Below are positions 16,815 to 25,637 of a stretch of DNA of 58,358 nucleotides, in pieces. How positions within the stretch are numbered: the stretch's first letter is position 1; every line of letters begins with the position of its first letter. Under the pieces are notes generated by a model. The model was not told the DNA's origin. It searched no databases and saw only the letters and a program-made list of their open reading frames with translations. The stretch is from Bacillota bacterium (lineage in GTDB: Bacteria > Bacillota > Clostridia > Oscillospirales > Oscillospiraceae): the NCBI GenBank assembly GCA_029100605.1, contig JAQXPK010000005.1, positions 1 through 58,358 of the forward strand, written 5' to 3'. A program made the translations under genes and the position numbers.

Positions 16815-18248
16815 TCAGCACTTCTTCATTAGCCGGATGAAGAACTCCACCGCCTTGGCGACGGTGTCCAGGCGGATGCGCTCGTTGTTGCCGTGGATGG
16901 TGGCTCGCTCCTCGGCGCTCAAGTCCATGGCGGAGAAACGGTAGACGTGATTGCTCAGATCCCGGTAGTGCCGGGAATCGGAACACTGCACCATGAGATA
17001 CGGCGACACCACGCAGCCCCGCCAGGTCTCCGCCACGGCAGACGATACCTTCTCCCAGGCAGGGCAGCCGGTCTCGGAGACAGGACTGGGATCAAAGGCC
17101 TCCAGAGCCGTAATCTCCACAGCGGGGTCGTTCACGGTTTTTCTCAGGTAGTCCAGAGCGGAAGAAACGGTATCGGAGGGGTTCAGGCGCATATTCGCCA
17201 CCATTTTCGCCTCCGGCGGGATGACGTTCCGGGCGGAGCTGCCCTCCATCTGGGTAAAGGCCACGGTGGTGCGGATCAAAGCGTTCATCTCGCCGCCGCT
17301 CTTCTTGGCAAGCAGGTCAATCACCCAGCCAAAGCACCACATATTGGCGAAAATCACCCGGTACAGGAGGGTGGAATACCGACCCAGCGTGTCGAACATC
17401 TGGGAGGCAGGGCCGTCAATGTGAGCCGGGAAGGGGTGATCCTCCACCCGCTTGCAGGCTGCCGCCAGAACGCCCACCGGCGTGTGGGGCTTGGGAGCGG
17501 AAGCGTGACCGCCGGCGGAAACGGTGCGGTACTGGGCATTCAGCATACCCTTTTCCGCGATTCCAATGAGACCGCAGGGCTGCTTGACTCCGGGGAATAC
17601 ATTCTCCACCACGGCGCCGCCCTCGTCCACCACCATGGCGGGATGGATACCCTTCTCTACGAAGTAATTCACGATGTTAACCGCGCCCTGTCCGTTGACC
17701 TCCTCACCGCCGGAGAAGGCGAAATAGATGTCGTTTTCCGGCTGGAAGCCTGCACCGATAAGATAGTTGGCAGCGGACAGGATGCCGTTGAAGGTGACCT
17801 TGGTGTCCAGCGTGCCCCTGCCCCAGAGGACACCGTCCTCAATGACCGCGGCGAAAGGAGGCTTGTCCCACTTTTCCTCGTCCACCGGCACCACGTCATA
17901 GTGAGCCATGAGCACAGCGGGGTCGCCCTCCCCTTTTCCCCGCCACCGCAGCAGCAGCGCCCGGTCGGGAAGCTGCTGGAACGAACAGACTTTGAACACC
18001 TCGGGATACAGCTGGGGCAGAAGGGCGATGAGCTTCTGGAACTCCCCCTCGTCCTCCAGCGTATGGTCGTTGTAGGATACGGTCTTGCAGCGTACCAGCT
18101 GCGCCAGCGCGTCCACGGCGGCATCCTTGTCAAAGGAAATCTCCTCCTGGGAGATCTCCGGCTGAGGCTTGGGACGGAAGCGGATGGTGCGCACCGCCAC
18201 CACCGCGATAAACAGCACAAGGATGGCAAGAATCAGATAACCGATCAT
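16815..18248 (-). CDS. membrane-anchored M20/M25 family metallopeptidase
   Basis: 477 residues. An N-terminal membrane helix (about 3-20) anchors a M20 peptidase domain of the PM20D1/carboxypeptidase S kind. Zinc-ligand and catalytic segments are MAHYDVVP (His, then Asp), WGRGTLDTK (bridging Asp), SGGEEVNGQG (general base and ligand Glu) and the C-terminal IHGNNERI (His). The dimerisation lid lies between them. It is the last gene of a three-gene operon after two membrane proteins, 3 bases from the preceding stop. This suggests hydrolysis of a peptide or acyl-amino acid handled by those proteins; the substrate is unknown. Confidence 0.85.
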   Translation of the reverse strand: MIGYLILAILVLFIAVVAVRTIRFRPKPQPEISQEEISFDKDAAVDALAQLVRCKTVSYNDHTLEDEGEFQKLIALLPQLYPEVFKVCSFQQLPDRALLLRWRGKGEGDPAVLMAHYDVVPVDEEKWDKPPFAAVIEDGVLWGRGTLDTKVTFNGILSAANYLIGAGFQPENDIYFAFSGGEEVNGQGAVNIVNYFVEKGIHPAMVVDEGGAVVENVFPGVKQPCGLIGIAEKGMLNAQYRTVSAGGHASAPKPHTPVGVLAAACKRVEDHPFPAHIDGPASQMFDTLGRYSTLLYRVIFANMWCFGWVIDLLAKKSGGEMNALIRTTVAFTQMEGSSARNVIPPEAKMVANMRLNPSDTVSSALDYLRKTVNDPAVEITALEAFDPSPVSETGCPAWEKVSSAVAETWRGCVVSPYLMVQCSDSRHYRDLSNHVYRFSAMDLSAEERATIHGNNERIRLDTVAKAVEFFIRLMKKC

Positions 18249-18250
18249 GT

Positions 18251-18916
18251 TTACAGCACTCCTCTCCGATACAGCAGCCGGGCAACGCCGATGGTGAACA
18301 GGGCGCTGACAGGCACCATAATACCCACGGTCCCGGCGTTCAAGGCGGGGACAAAAATGAACAGAATCAGCATCATTACCACAGGTGCCACGGCAATTTT
18401 CCAGTTCTTACTGACGAAGGCCACGCCCAGGCCGCCGAACAGGGCGGGCAGCATCTGGGCAAAGGCCGGCTCCAGCACCGGCGCTTCCAGAATGGGGGTC
18501 AAGGGCACAATGCAGATGACGCCGATGATAATGATAACGGTTGTGACGATGGAGGAGGTGGCGATGGCAACGGTGGAAATGACCTCGCCCTCCTCGGAAT
18601 TGGCGCTGACGCCGTTCTGCTCCAGCGCGTTGATGGCGCAGGGCAGCTTCAGGTTGGAGATGTTTCCGGTGACGAAGCTCAGGTAGGAGCCGCCCGCGCC
18701 CAGCATGGGCACATAGGTCACGGTTTCGATAATGCCCACCGCCCAGTACATGGGCGCGGTGGCGATCAGTCCCACCGCCAGCGCGCCCCAGTCCGGCGCC
18801 GCGCCGAAGATGGCGGCTACCGTCAGAGGAAAGGCCAGCAGCAGCACCATCACCGACAGGTTCCAGATGGTGCCGCTGCGGTGGACGGAATCGATGTAGC
18901 TTGCGTTCTTTTTCAT
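18251..18916 (-). CDS. membrane protein, partner of DUF5058 protein
   Basis: 221-residue hydrophobic protein with about six to seven membrane helices and a polar segment LPCAINALEQNGVSANSEEG in the first half. The GGSYLSFVTGNISNLK stretch is striking: Gly/Ser-rich and probably re-entrant. I recognise no named family beyond its habit of accompanying DUF5058. GGGAGG before the ATG at 18916 sets the start. It is sandwiched between the DUF5058 gene (13-base gap) and an M20 peptidase, so a two-subunit transporter feeding the peptidase is plausible. Confidence 0.72.
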   Translation of the reverse strand: MKKNASYIDSVHRSGTIWNLSVMVLLLAFPLTVAAIFGAAPDWGALAVGLIATAPMYWAVGIIETVTYVPMLGAGGSYLSFVTGNISNLKLPCAINALEQNGVSANSEEGEVISTVAIATSSIVTTVIIIIGVICIVPLTPILEAPVLEPAFAQMLPALFGGLGVAFVSKNWKIAVAPVVMMLILFIFVPALNAGTVGIMVPVSALFTIGVARLLYRRGVL

Positions 18917-18929
18917 GGCAGTCCCTCCC

Positions 18930-19679
18930 TTAGCCCAGCCAGGCGGTGATGGGAATGGCGGAGGCCATGCCCAGAACCAGGGAGATGGGCAGGGCATAGT
19001 CATTGACCCAGTTCCACTTGAATTTCTTCAGCAGCAGCCCGCAGGCGAGCATGATCAGCGCGGACACCGCCATGACGCACACCGGCACCAGGCCGGAAGT
19101 GGGGGCGTAGTCCCCGGGGATCCAAAGCCGGGAGAAATCACAGAACACATAGCCCAAAAACGCGGAGATCATGCCAATGAACAGGGCGTTCTGAAAAATA
19201 TCCGCCCATTTGGCGTCCCGCTTTTCCAGGCTTGTCATCCCCCGCTGGAGCTTCCTGCCGATGGCGGGCACCAGCCAGATGCCCACCATGATGGACAGGG
19301 TCATCACCAGGGTGATGTTGACGTACTGCTGCGCCGTCAGGGAGCTGATTTTGCCCAGTTCCAGACCCATGGCGCTGACGGCGTTGGAGGCTGCAATGGC
19401 CTCGTAGCTCAAAGAGCCCACCACGCTGAGCCGCAGCCAGGGCAGCGGGATACCCAGGCTCTTGCTCAGAGTGATGACGCTGATGACAATGGACACCGCC
19501 GGGGCGATGGTAAACAGGGCGGCGGTTTTGATGGTCTTTTTGATTTTCGTCTGGTCCATGCCCAGTTCCCGGCTTCGCTTCAGAGCCTTCACCAGGAAGA
19601 ACACCGACTGAGCCAGCACCACGGCAATCAGGATTCCCGCCAGGAGAAACAATATGGGGTGATTAACGCTGAATTCCAT
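18930..19679 (-). CDS. DUF5058 family membrane protein
   Basis: 249 residues and about six to seven helices, with a long amphipathic linker KALKRSRELGMDQTKIKKTI after the first. The conserved-looking segment LRLSVVGSLSYEAIAASNAV follows. This agrees with DUF5058, a family of unknown function common in Clostridia. First gene of the operon DUF5058-membrane partner-M20 peptidase. Both membrane proteins have Gly/Ser/Asn motifs typical of substrate paths, so I infer a transporter pair, not shown by homology. Confidence 0.75.
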   Translation of the reverse strand: MEFSVNHPILFLLAGILIAVVLAQSVFFLVKALKRSRELGMDQTKIKKTIKTAALFTIAPAVSIVISVITLSKSLGIPLPWLRLSVVGSLSYEAIAASNAVSAMGLELGKISSLTAQQYVNITLVMTLSIMVGIWLVPAIGRKLQRGMTSLEKRDAKWADIFQNALFIGMISAFLGYVFCDFSRLWIPGDYAPTSGLVPVCVMAVSALIMLACGLLLKKFKWNWVNDYALPISLVLGMASAIPITAWLG

Positions 19680-19829
19680 GAAAACACCTCCGAAAAAATG
19701 ATGTCCCCATTATATCACGCCCCTTTCGCCGAAACAAGACAAAATCTCCCTCCGAAGTGAAAATCATTCTTGCTATTTGCAGTCACATCAGGTAGAATGG
19801 GGAAGAATGATTTGGAGAAAGAGGCAGCT

Positions 19830-21299
19830 ATGATGGAGACAACGGCATTTGACAACGACAAATATCTTCAGCTTCAGTCCGCCCATATCCGGGAGCGGAT
19901 CGCGCAGTTTGGCGGCAAGCTGTACCTGGAATTCGGTGGGAAGCTCTATGACGACAACCACGCCTCCCGGGTTCTGCCGGGCTTCCAGCCGGACAGCAAG
20001 CTCAAGATGCTTTTGCAGCTCAAGGATCAGGTGGAGATGGTCATTGCCATCAACGCCGACGACATTGAGAAGAACAAGGTGCGGGGCGATCTGGGCATCA
20101 CCTACGACCGGGACGTGATCCGATTGATCGACGTGTTCCGGGGCTTTGGGCTGTATGTCTCCAGCGTGGTGCTCACCCGGTTCCGGGAGCAGGCGCTGGC
20201 AAAGGCCTTTCAGTCCCGCCTGGAGGGAATGGGTATCCGGGTGTACCATCACTTTGAGATTCCGGGCTATCCCTCCGACACCGCCCTCATCGTCAGCCCC
20301 GAGGGCTTTGGGAAAAACGACTATATTGAAACCACCCGCTCTCTTGTGGTAGTCACCGCCCCCGGGCCGGGCAGCGGCAAGCTGGCAACCTGCTTAAGCC
20401 AGCTCTACCACGAGCACCTCCGGGGCAGAACCGCTGGCTACGCCAAATTCGAGACCTTCCCCATCTGGAATCTGCCCCTGAACCATCCGGTGAACCTGGC
20501 CTATGAAGCCGCCACCGCCGACCTAAACGATGTCAACATGATCGACCCCTTCCACCTGGAGGCCTACGGCGTCACCACCGTCAACTACAACCGGGATGTG
20601 GAGGCGTTCCCCGTTCTGGTGGCGATTTTTGAGAAGATTCTGGGGGATTGCCCCTACAAATCTCCCACAGACATGGGCGTGAACATGGCAGGCTGCTGCA
20701 TCGTGGACGATGAAGCCTGTCGGCGAGCTTCCCGGCAGGAGATTATCCGGCGGTACTATGTGGCCCTGTGCGAGCAGAAGCAGGGCAAGGGCAGCGATGA
20801 AGCCGTGCGGAAGCTGGAGCTGCTGATGAAAAAGGCGGGCGTGTCCCCGTCGGAGCGGCGGGTCATCGTCCCTGCCCTGGAAAAAGCAGAGAAAACCGGC
20901 GCGCCTGCCGCCGCGATGGAATTGCCGGACGGCACCATCATCACCGGCAAGACCACCGATCTGCTGGGCGCCTCCTCGGCGCTGCTGCTCAACGCCCTGA
21001 AGAAGCTGGCCGGGATGCGGGACAGCCTGCACCTGATTTCCCCGGTGGTGCTGGATCCCATCCAGCACCTGAAGGTGGATCATCTGGGCAACCGCAATCC
21101 CCGTCTCCATACCGACGAAACGCTGATTGCCCTGTCCATCTGCGCCGCCACCAACCCCCTGGCGGAGCTGGCGATGGAGCAGCTCAGTAAGCTCCGGGGC
21201 TGCGAAGTGCATTCCTCCGTGATTCTCTCCCCGGTGGACGAAAACATCTTCAAACGTCTGGGGGTCAACCTGACCTGCGAGCCCAGATACAAGGGCTGA
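19830..21299 (+). CDS. DUF1846 family protein (putative ATP-dependent, DUF1846/PF08903)
   Basis: Cytoplasmic protein of 489 residues, the standard length of DUF1846. It begins with a region containing [20 protein letters not shown] and carries the conserved [19 protein letters not shown], a P-loop-like nucleotide-binding segment. Family members have a solved structure with nucleotide-binding-like domains but no proven reaction. The ribosome site GAGG lies 5 bases before ATG 19830 and 8 before ATG 19833, so the second Met is equally possible. Single gene with its own terminator. Confidence 0.88.
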   Translation: MMETTAFDNDKYLQLQSAHIRERIAQFGGKLYLEFGGKLYDDNHASRVLPGFQPDSKLKMLLQLKDQVEMVIAINADDIEKNKVRGDLGITYDRDVIRLIDVFRGFGLYVSSVVLTRFREQALAKAFQSRLEGMGIRVYHHFEIPGYPSDTALIVSPEGFGKNDYIETTRSLVVVTAPGPGSGKLATCLSQLYHEHLRGRTAGYAKFETFPIWNLPLNHPVNLAYEAATADLNDVNMIDPFHLEAYGVTTVNYNRDVEAFPVLVAIFEKILGDCPYKSPTDMGVNMAGCCIVDDEACRRASRQEIIRRYYVALCEQKQGKGSDEAVRKLELLMKKAGVSPSERRVIVPALEKAEKTGAPAAAMELPDGTIITGKTTDLLGASSALLLNALKKLAGMRDSLHLISPVVLDPIQHLKVDHLGNRNPRLHTDETLIALSICAATNPLAELAMEQLSKLRGCEVHSSVILSPVDENIFKRLGVNLTCEPRYKG

Positions 21300-21312
21300 T
21301 CCAGACCGTAAG

Positions 21313-21349
21313 AAAAGCAGGCCTGTCTTAAAAGACGGGTCTGCTTTTT
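21313..21349 (+). terminator. terminator of the DUF1846 gene
   Basis: AAAAGCAG...CTGCTTTT stem with further imperfect pairing (GTCTTAAAAGAC inside) and a TTTTT tail. Confidence 0.8.
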
Positions 21350-21352
21350 CGA

Positions 21353-21652
21353 TTATACCAGCTCCAGCAGTCCGGAAAGCGCCGCCTCCACGCCGGTTCC
21401 GGCGGCGATGCACTCGTGGAGGGCTTCCCGGAAGAAACGACAGCCGGTCAGCGCCTGTTCCTGCTTGGGCGCCAGCGTCCAGTCCATGGCGGCGGTGGTG
21501 CCATCATAGACCGATGCGTTGGACACGTCCATGCCCGTCAGCTCGCAGGTGTCCGTCTGATTCTCAATAATCGACTGCAAAAGCCCCTGGCTCACTTCCG
21601 TCTGGTAGGGGGTGAAGGCGGTGAGAAATGAAAAGCCTGTGACCCAGAAGAT
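21353..21652 (-). pseudogene. fragment of glycine dehydrogenase subunit 1 (GcvPA)
   Basis: The minus-strand reading contains [20 protein letters not shown] then [23 protein letters not shown]. This is the active-site-proximal stretch of glycine decarboxylase P-protein subunit 1, which is normally ~440 residues. Only ~100 residues remain, and what follows does not continue the family. Both ends are missing, so it is a relic; no gcvT/gcvH/gcvPB lies nearby. The terminator at 21313-21349 abuts its remnant end. Confidence 0.75.
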
Positions 21653-21962
21653 GTTCCGGGTGGTGTGACAATAAAGAATGGGACAGGCGCTCTGCAATGC
21701 AGGGCGTTTTTTCTGTGGAGAAACATTGACGAGTATGGTACAATGGGAACCGGAAATAAGCGCCCAAAAAGGCTATGAAATAACGGTAGTAAACAGCCCC
21801 GATTTTTACTACCATTTTACTACTACAGCCTGCCGTAACTTGCTCCATTTTGCCCTGTTTCGGGAAATCTGTGATAGAGTAAACGCTGCTACACCCCGAA
21901 AATAGGCGGGATAAATTGGAGCAAATCAAGGCAGAATACAGTATTTTAAGAAGATTAACATT
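21653..21962. other. intergenic, no gene recognised
   Basis: About 310 bases of lower GC content between the GcvPA relic and the phosphatase gene. A 75-codon open frame (21678-21905) has no ribosome site or family resemblance and is left out. Probably decay debris. Confidence 0.5.
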
Positions 21963-22394
21963 TTGATAAAAGTATTATTTGTTTGCCATGGCAATATCTG
22001 CCGCAGTCCGATGGCGGAGTATGTTTTGAAGGATATGGTGGCAAAGGCGGGGATGGCGGAGCAGTTTGAGATCGCTTCGGCTGCGGTGAGCCGGGAGGAA
22101 ATCGGCAGTCCCGTCTATCCTCCCGCTCGGCGGGAGCTGGCAAAGCACGGGATTTCCTGCGAGGGTCACGCCGCGCGTCAGGTGACGGTGGAGGACTACC
22201 GTCATTTCGACCGGATCTACTATATGGATCGCAGCAACGCCCGGTATCTTGCCCGGATGCTGCCGGAAGATCCGGAGAAAATACGTCCCCTCCTGAGCCG
22301 GGACGTGGTGGATCCCTGGTACACCGGGGACTTCGCCCGAACCTGGGCAGATATTGTGGAAGGGTGCGAAAGAATTATGGAGGAACTTGCATGA
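21963..22394 (+). CDS. low-molecular-weight protein-tyrosine phosphatase
   Basis: 143 residues. The N-terminal P-loop CHGNICRS (CX5R, nucleophile Cys9) follows the first beta strand IKVLFV, and the general-acid loop DPWYTGDF sits near residue 113 as in LMW-PTP/YwlE-type enzymes. It hydrolyses phosphotyrosine or phosphoarginine; which one cannot be told. The start is TTG 21963, as the strand MIKVLFVCHGN must begin there; the ribosome site (AAGAAG) is weak. The stop overlaps the next gene by ATGA. Confidence 0.88.
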   Translation: MIKVLFVCHGNICRSPMAEYVLKDMVAKAGMAEQFEIASAAVSREEIGSPVYPPARRELAKHGISCEGHAARQVTVEDYRHFDRIYYMDRSNARYLARMLPEDPEKIRPLLSRDVVDPWYTGDFARTWADIVEGCERIMEELA

Positions 22395-22927
22395 ATCGGG
22401 AAGAACTGGAGGAAAAATTGGCGGAACTGCCGCTGTATTGTTATCAGTTTTTGAAGCCACAGGAGCTGGAATTCTCGGAGCGCATTCGCTGGATCTGTGA
22501 GCACGAGTGCCCCATGTACGGCAAAAGCTGGGCCTGCCCGCCGGGAGTGGGAAGCGTGGAGACGTGCCGGGAAACCTGCCTTCGGTATGGCAGCTGCCTG
22601 ATGATTGCCACCGTCACGGAGGTTCGCGACATCGCGGATATTCACGAGACCCTGGCGACCCGCCCGGAGCATGAGGCAATCACCAACCAGGTGGGTGCGC
22701 TGCTCCGGGAGCAAGGCGCCGCGCCCTACATTCTGTCCACGGAGGCCTGCGCCATCTGCCCACGCTGCGCCATTGCCGACGGTCAGCCCTGCCGCTATCC
22801 GGAGCGGATGCACCCCTGCGTGGAAAGCCATGGCATCAACATCATCCCCACGCTGGAGCGATGCGGGCTGGAATTTCAGTACGGCGACAACGTGGTGACC
22901 TGGGTATCTCTGCTGTTCTTTGATTGA
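22391..22927 (+). CDS. DUF2284 putative metal-binding protein
   Basis: 178 residues, cysteine-rich: C-EHECPMYGKSWACPPGVG near residues 37-55, then ACAICPRCAIADGQPCRYPE near 120-140. This is the DUF2284 pattern, thought to bind an iron-sulfur cluster or other metal. It overlaps the phosphatase gene by four bases and so is translationally coupled, with GGAGG inside that gene. The link between a tyrosine phosphatase and DUF2284 is co-transcription only. Confidence 0.85.
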   Translation: MNREELEEKLAELPLYCYQFLKPQELEFSERIRWICEHECPMYGKSWACPPGVGSVETCRETCLRYGSCLMIATVTEVRDIADIHETLATRPEHEAITNQVGALLREQGAAPYILSTEACAICPRCAIADGQPCRYPERMHPCVESHGINIIPTLERCGLEFQYGDNVVTWVSLLFFD

Positions 22928-22938
22928 GAGGGTATAAA

Positions 22939-23211
22939 ATGCAGGATAGAAGCATTGCTTTCGAGAAAATCGCCAACGCCCGGGATATGGGCGGGCTGCA
23001 TACGGTGGAGGGACGCGTCCTTTCCCCCGGCCTTCTGATTCGTTCCGCGAATCTGTCAGAGGCAACGCAAGCAGACAGAATCGTTCTGCGGGACAAGTAC
23101 CATTTGTCCATAATCATCGATTTGCGGACGGAAACGGAGCGAACCCAAATGCCCGACGCGTCCGTCGCAGCTGCGGATTATCTGCCGATATTTTTTCATA
23201 AGCCCTATTGA
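22939..23211 (+). pseudogene. truncated tyrosine phosphatase (Y_phosphatase3 type)
   Basis: 90 residues resembling only the N-terminal third of the ~250-residue family: IANARDMGGLHTVEGRVLSP, LIRSANLSEAT and a strand IIIDLRTETER. The HCxxGKDR catalytic loop that should follow is absent because the frame stops at FFHKPY. It starts 11 bases after DUF2284. The TGA stop overlaps the -35 box of the metal ATPase promoter, consistent with a deletion that fused the two regions. Catalysis is unlikely. Confidence 0.7.
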
Positions 23212-23236
23212 CAACGGACAGAATAAAAGGTATACT
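23208..23236 (+). promoter_or_regulatory. consensus promoter of the metal P-type ATPase
   Basis: TTGACA (23208-23213), 17-bp spacer, TATACT (23231-23236). Confidence 0.88.
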
Positions 23237-23247
23237 GGCATTATCAA

Positions 23248-23263
23248 ATGAGCGTATGCTCAT
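23248..23263. promoter_or_regulatory. ArsR/SmtB-like operator
   Basis: Perfect inverted repeat ATGAGC-GTAT-GCTCAT just downstream of the -10 box. It resembles ArsR/SmtB-family (CadC, CzrA, NmtR) half-sites around TGA...TCA. No ArsR gene is present in the window, so the sensor must act in trans. Confidence 0.6.
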
Positions 23264-23289
23264 ATATAGAATTAAAGGGAGGCATTCCC

Positions 23290-25425
23290 ATGGAGAAAAA
23301 GGTGTATCTTGTGGAAAATCTGGACTGCGCCAACTGTGCGGCAGAGGTGGAAGCCGCGCTGAACGCCCATCCGGCGGTGCAGGAGGCGGTGCTGACCTTT
23401 TCCACGAAACAGCTGCGGCTGACTGCCGAGGATCCGGACGCCCTGCTGCCGGAGCTGCGGGAGCTGGCTCGGAGCGTAGAGCCGGAAATCGAGATCTACC
23501 CCAAGGGAGAGCAGCCTAAAAAGCACCACGCCGAATGCGGCTGTGAGCATTCCCACACCCATGGGGAACACGTCCACGGGGAATCGAACCCCCAGGAAGA
23601 CGACAACCACGGCGGCGAAGAGAGCCTGAAGCCCATCGTGGTGGGCACGGGGCTGTTCGTACTGGGGCTGGTTTTGGAGCATTTCGGGTTTCGCTGGCTG
23701 ACTTTGGGCGTATGCATCGCGGCCTACGTTCTGCTGGGCGGCGAGGTCGTAAAGACGGCAGTGAAAAATCTCGTCCGGGGCCGGATGCTGGACGAGAATT
23801 TCCTCATGGCTCTGGCCTCCATCGGCGCGTTCTTCATCGGCAGCTACACCGAAGCCGTAGGCGTTATGCTGTTTTACCGGGTGGGCGAATTCTTTGAGGA
23901 CAAGGCGGTGGAACGCAGCCGCAGCCAGATCATGGAGGCGGTTGATCTGCGTCCCGAGGTTGTCCAGCTGGTGGACGGAGAGACGGTGCGGGAGATTCCC
24001 GCCGGTGATGCCAAAGTTGGAGACATCGTCCTGGTGCGCCCCGGCGACCGAATTCCCCTGGATGGATGCGTGGTCAGCGGCAGCAGCCGCATCGACACCG
24101 CGCCCATCACCGGCGAGCCGGTGCCGGTGTCCGTGGCGGTGGGAGACAGCGTCATTTCCGGCTGCGTCAACACGGCGGGGCAGCTCACCATCCGGGTGGA
24201 AAAGCCCCTGGGAGAATCCATGGTGACGCGGATTCTGGACAGCGTGGAAAACGCCGCCGCCAGCAAGCCAAAAATCGACCGCTTTATCACCCGGTTCGCC
24301 CGGATCTACACTCCCGTCGTGGTAACAGTCGCGGCAGTTACGGCGGTGGTGCCTTCCCTGATCACCGGACAGTGGAGCTACTGGGCTTATACCGCCCTGA
24401 CCTTCCTGGTCATGAGCTGCCCCTGCGCGCTGGTGCTCAGCGTGCCGCTGGCCTTCTTCGCCGGAATCGGCGCAGGCAGCAAAAAGGGCATTCTCTTCAA
24501 GGGCGGGCAGTCCATGGAGGCCATGGGAAAGATCAAGGCCGTGGTCATGGACAAAACCGGCACCATCACCCGGGGCGACTTTACGGTGCAGAAAATCGTG
24601 GGGGGCGACGAGCTTCTGGAGCTGTGCGCCAGCTGCGAGCAGCAGTCCACCCACCCCATTGCCGAGAGCATCGTCTCCGCGGCAAAGCAGCGGGGTCTGA
24701 CTCTGCGGCGGCCTGAGGCGCTGGAAGAACTGGCAGGCCGGGGCATCCGCGGAACGCTGGCAGGCCGGGAGATTCTCTGCGGAAACGAGCGGCTGCTGGA
24801 TGAGCAGGGCATCGCCTTCCCCAGAGCCAGGGAGTACGGCACCAAGGTGCTGGTAGCCGTGGACGGGGTGTACCAGGGATACCTGCTGATTGCCGACACC
24901 GTGAAGCCTGGAGCGGAAAACGCCATCCGTGCCCTGCGGGACGACGGCATTGAGACCATCATGCTCACCGGAGACGCCGAGGCGTCGGCAAAGGCGGTCG
25001 CCGGAGCGGTGGGCATCCGGGAGGTTCACGCCGGGCTGCTGCCCCAGCAGAAGCTGGAGCGGCTTCAGGACATCCGGAGGGAAAAGGGCGCGGCTATGTT
25101 CGTGGGCGACGGCATCAACGACGCGCCGGTGCTGGCGGGCGCGGATGTGGGCGCGGCCATGGGAAGCGGCGCGGACGCAGCCATCGAGGCGGCGGACGTG
25201 GTGTTCATGACCTCGGACGTAGAGGCGGTACCTCAGGCGCTGCGCATTGCGAAGCAGACCGGAAAGGTGGCCTGGCAGAATGTGATCTTCGCCCTGGCGG
25301 TTAAGCTGGCGGTGATGATTTTGGGACTGTGCGGCTACGCCTCCATGTGGCTGGCGGTGTTCGCCGATTCCGGTGTTGCCATGCTGTGCGTCCTCAATTC
25401 CATCCGGATGCTGTACCATAAGTAA
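23290..25425 (+). CDS. heavy-metal P1B-type ATPase (Zn/Cd/Pb exporter)
   Basis: 711-residue membrane efflux pump. It has an N-terminal HMA domain with LDCANCAAEVE, then a His-rich linker (about 78-115, KHHAECGCEHSHTHGEHVHG). The transmembrane metal site is CPC (Cys377-Pro-Cys379), the phosphorylation site DKTGT (Asp421), and the hinge GDGINDAPVLAGADVG; the eight-helix layout is that of ZntA/CadA. CPC plus a Cys/His linker favours Zn/Cd/Pb over copper. GGGAGG precedes ATG 23290. The upstream operator suggests metal-induced derepression. A terminator follows; it is monocistronic. Confidence 0.92.
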   Translation: MEKKVYLVENLDCANCAAEVEAALNAHPAVQEAVLTFSTKQLRLTAEDPDALLPELRELARSVEPEIEIYPKGEQPKKHHAECGCEHSHTHGEHVHGESNPQEDDNHGGEESLKPIVVGTGLFVLGLVLEHFGFRWLTLGVCIAAYVLLGGEVVKTAVKNLVRGRMLDENFLMALASIGAFFIGSYTEAVGVMLFYRVGEFFEDKAVERSRSQIMEAVDLRPEVVQLVDGETVREIPAGDAKVGDIVLVRPGDRIPLDGCVVSGSSRIDTAPITGEPVPVSVAVGDSVISGCVNTAGQLTIRVEKPLGESMVTRILDSVENAAASKPKIDRFITRFARIYTPVVVTVAAVTAVVPSLITGQWSYWAYTALTFLVMSCPCALVLSVPLAFFAGIGAGSKKGILFKGGQSMEAMGKIKAVVMDKTGTITRGDFTVQKIVGGDELLELCASCEQQSTHPIAESIVSAAKQRGLTLRRPEALEELAGRGIRGTLAGREILCGNERLLDEQGIAFPRAREYGTKVLVAVDGVYQGYLLIADTVKPGAENAIRALRDDGIETIMLTGDAEASAKAVAGAVGIREVHAGLLPQQKLERLQDIRREKGAAMFVGDGINDAPVLAGADVGAAMGSGADAAIEAADVVFMTSDVEAVPQALRIAKQTGKVAWQNVIFALAVKLAVMILGLCGYASMWLAVFADSGVAMLCVLNSIRMLYHK

Positions 25426-25430
25426 CCATA

Positions 25431-25480
25431 AAGCGGCAGTTTGGGATACTTTGGAATTCCCAAACCGCCGCTTCCCTTTT
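25431..25480 (+). terminator. terminator of the metal ATPase gene
   Basis: Long imperfect stem AAGCGGCAGTTTGGGA / TCCCAAACCGCCGCTT with one bulge, ending in CCCTTTTG. Confidence 0.8.
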
Positions 25481-25481
25481 G

Positions 25482-25553
25482 TTAAGGCAGCAGCGCACAA
25501 TGGGGTAAAAATCCGCCGAAGATCGCAGTTCCCATTGTGCGGTGCTGCCTTAA
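25482..25553. mobile_element. MITE-like element, TTAAGGCA family, copy 2
   Basis: 23-bp terminal inverted repeats (25482-25504 and 25531-25553; one mismatch) of the type TTAAGGCAGCACCGCACAAT around a 26-base centre. Related in both ends to the longer element at 13219-13389. No coding capacity. Confidence 0.7.
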
Positions 25554-25596
25554 TTCCTTTTTAAGGAATCCCCCTCTTTCATCTTAAGAAACTGGG

Positions 25597-25605
25597 TGAT
25601 ATAAT
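25597..25605 (+). promoter_or_regulatory. extended -10 promoter of the two-component operon
   Basis: TGATATAAT is an extended -10 element; the expected -35 (TTTCAT, 25577-25582) is poor. It lies 33 bases before the response-regulator start. Confidence 0.55.
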
Positions 25606-25637
25606 AAAGGAAAACTGGGAAAGTGGGAGGAACCGGT

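Noticed and set aside
21678-21905. 75-codon frame before the LMW phosphatase
   Set aside because: No ribosome site, no recognisable family, atypical composition.
23272-25500. 742-codon minus-strand frame opposite the metal ATPase
   Set aside because: Antisense shadow in GC-rich DNA; the plus-strand ATPase explains the region fully.
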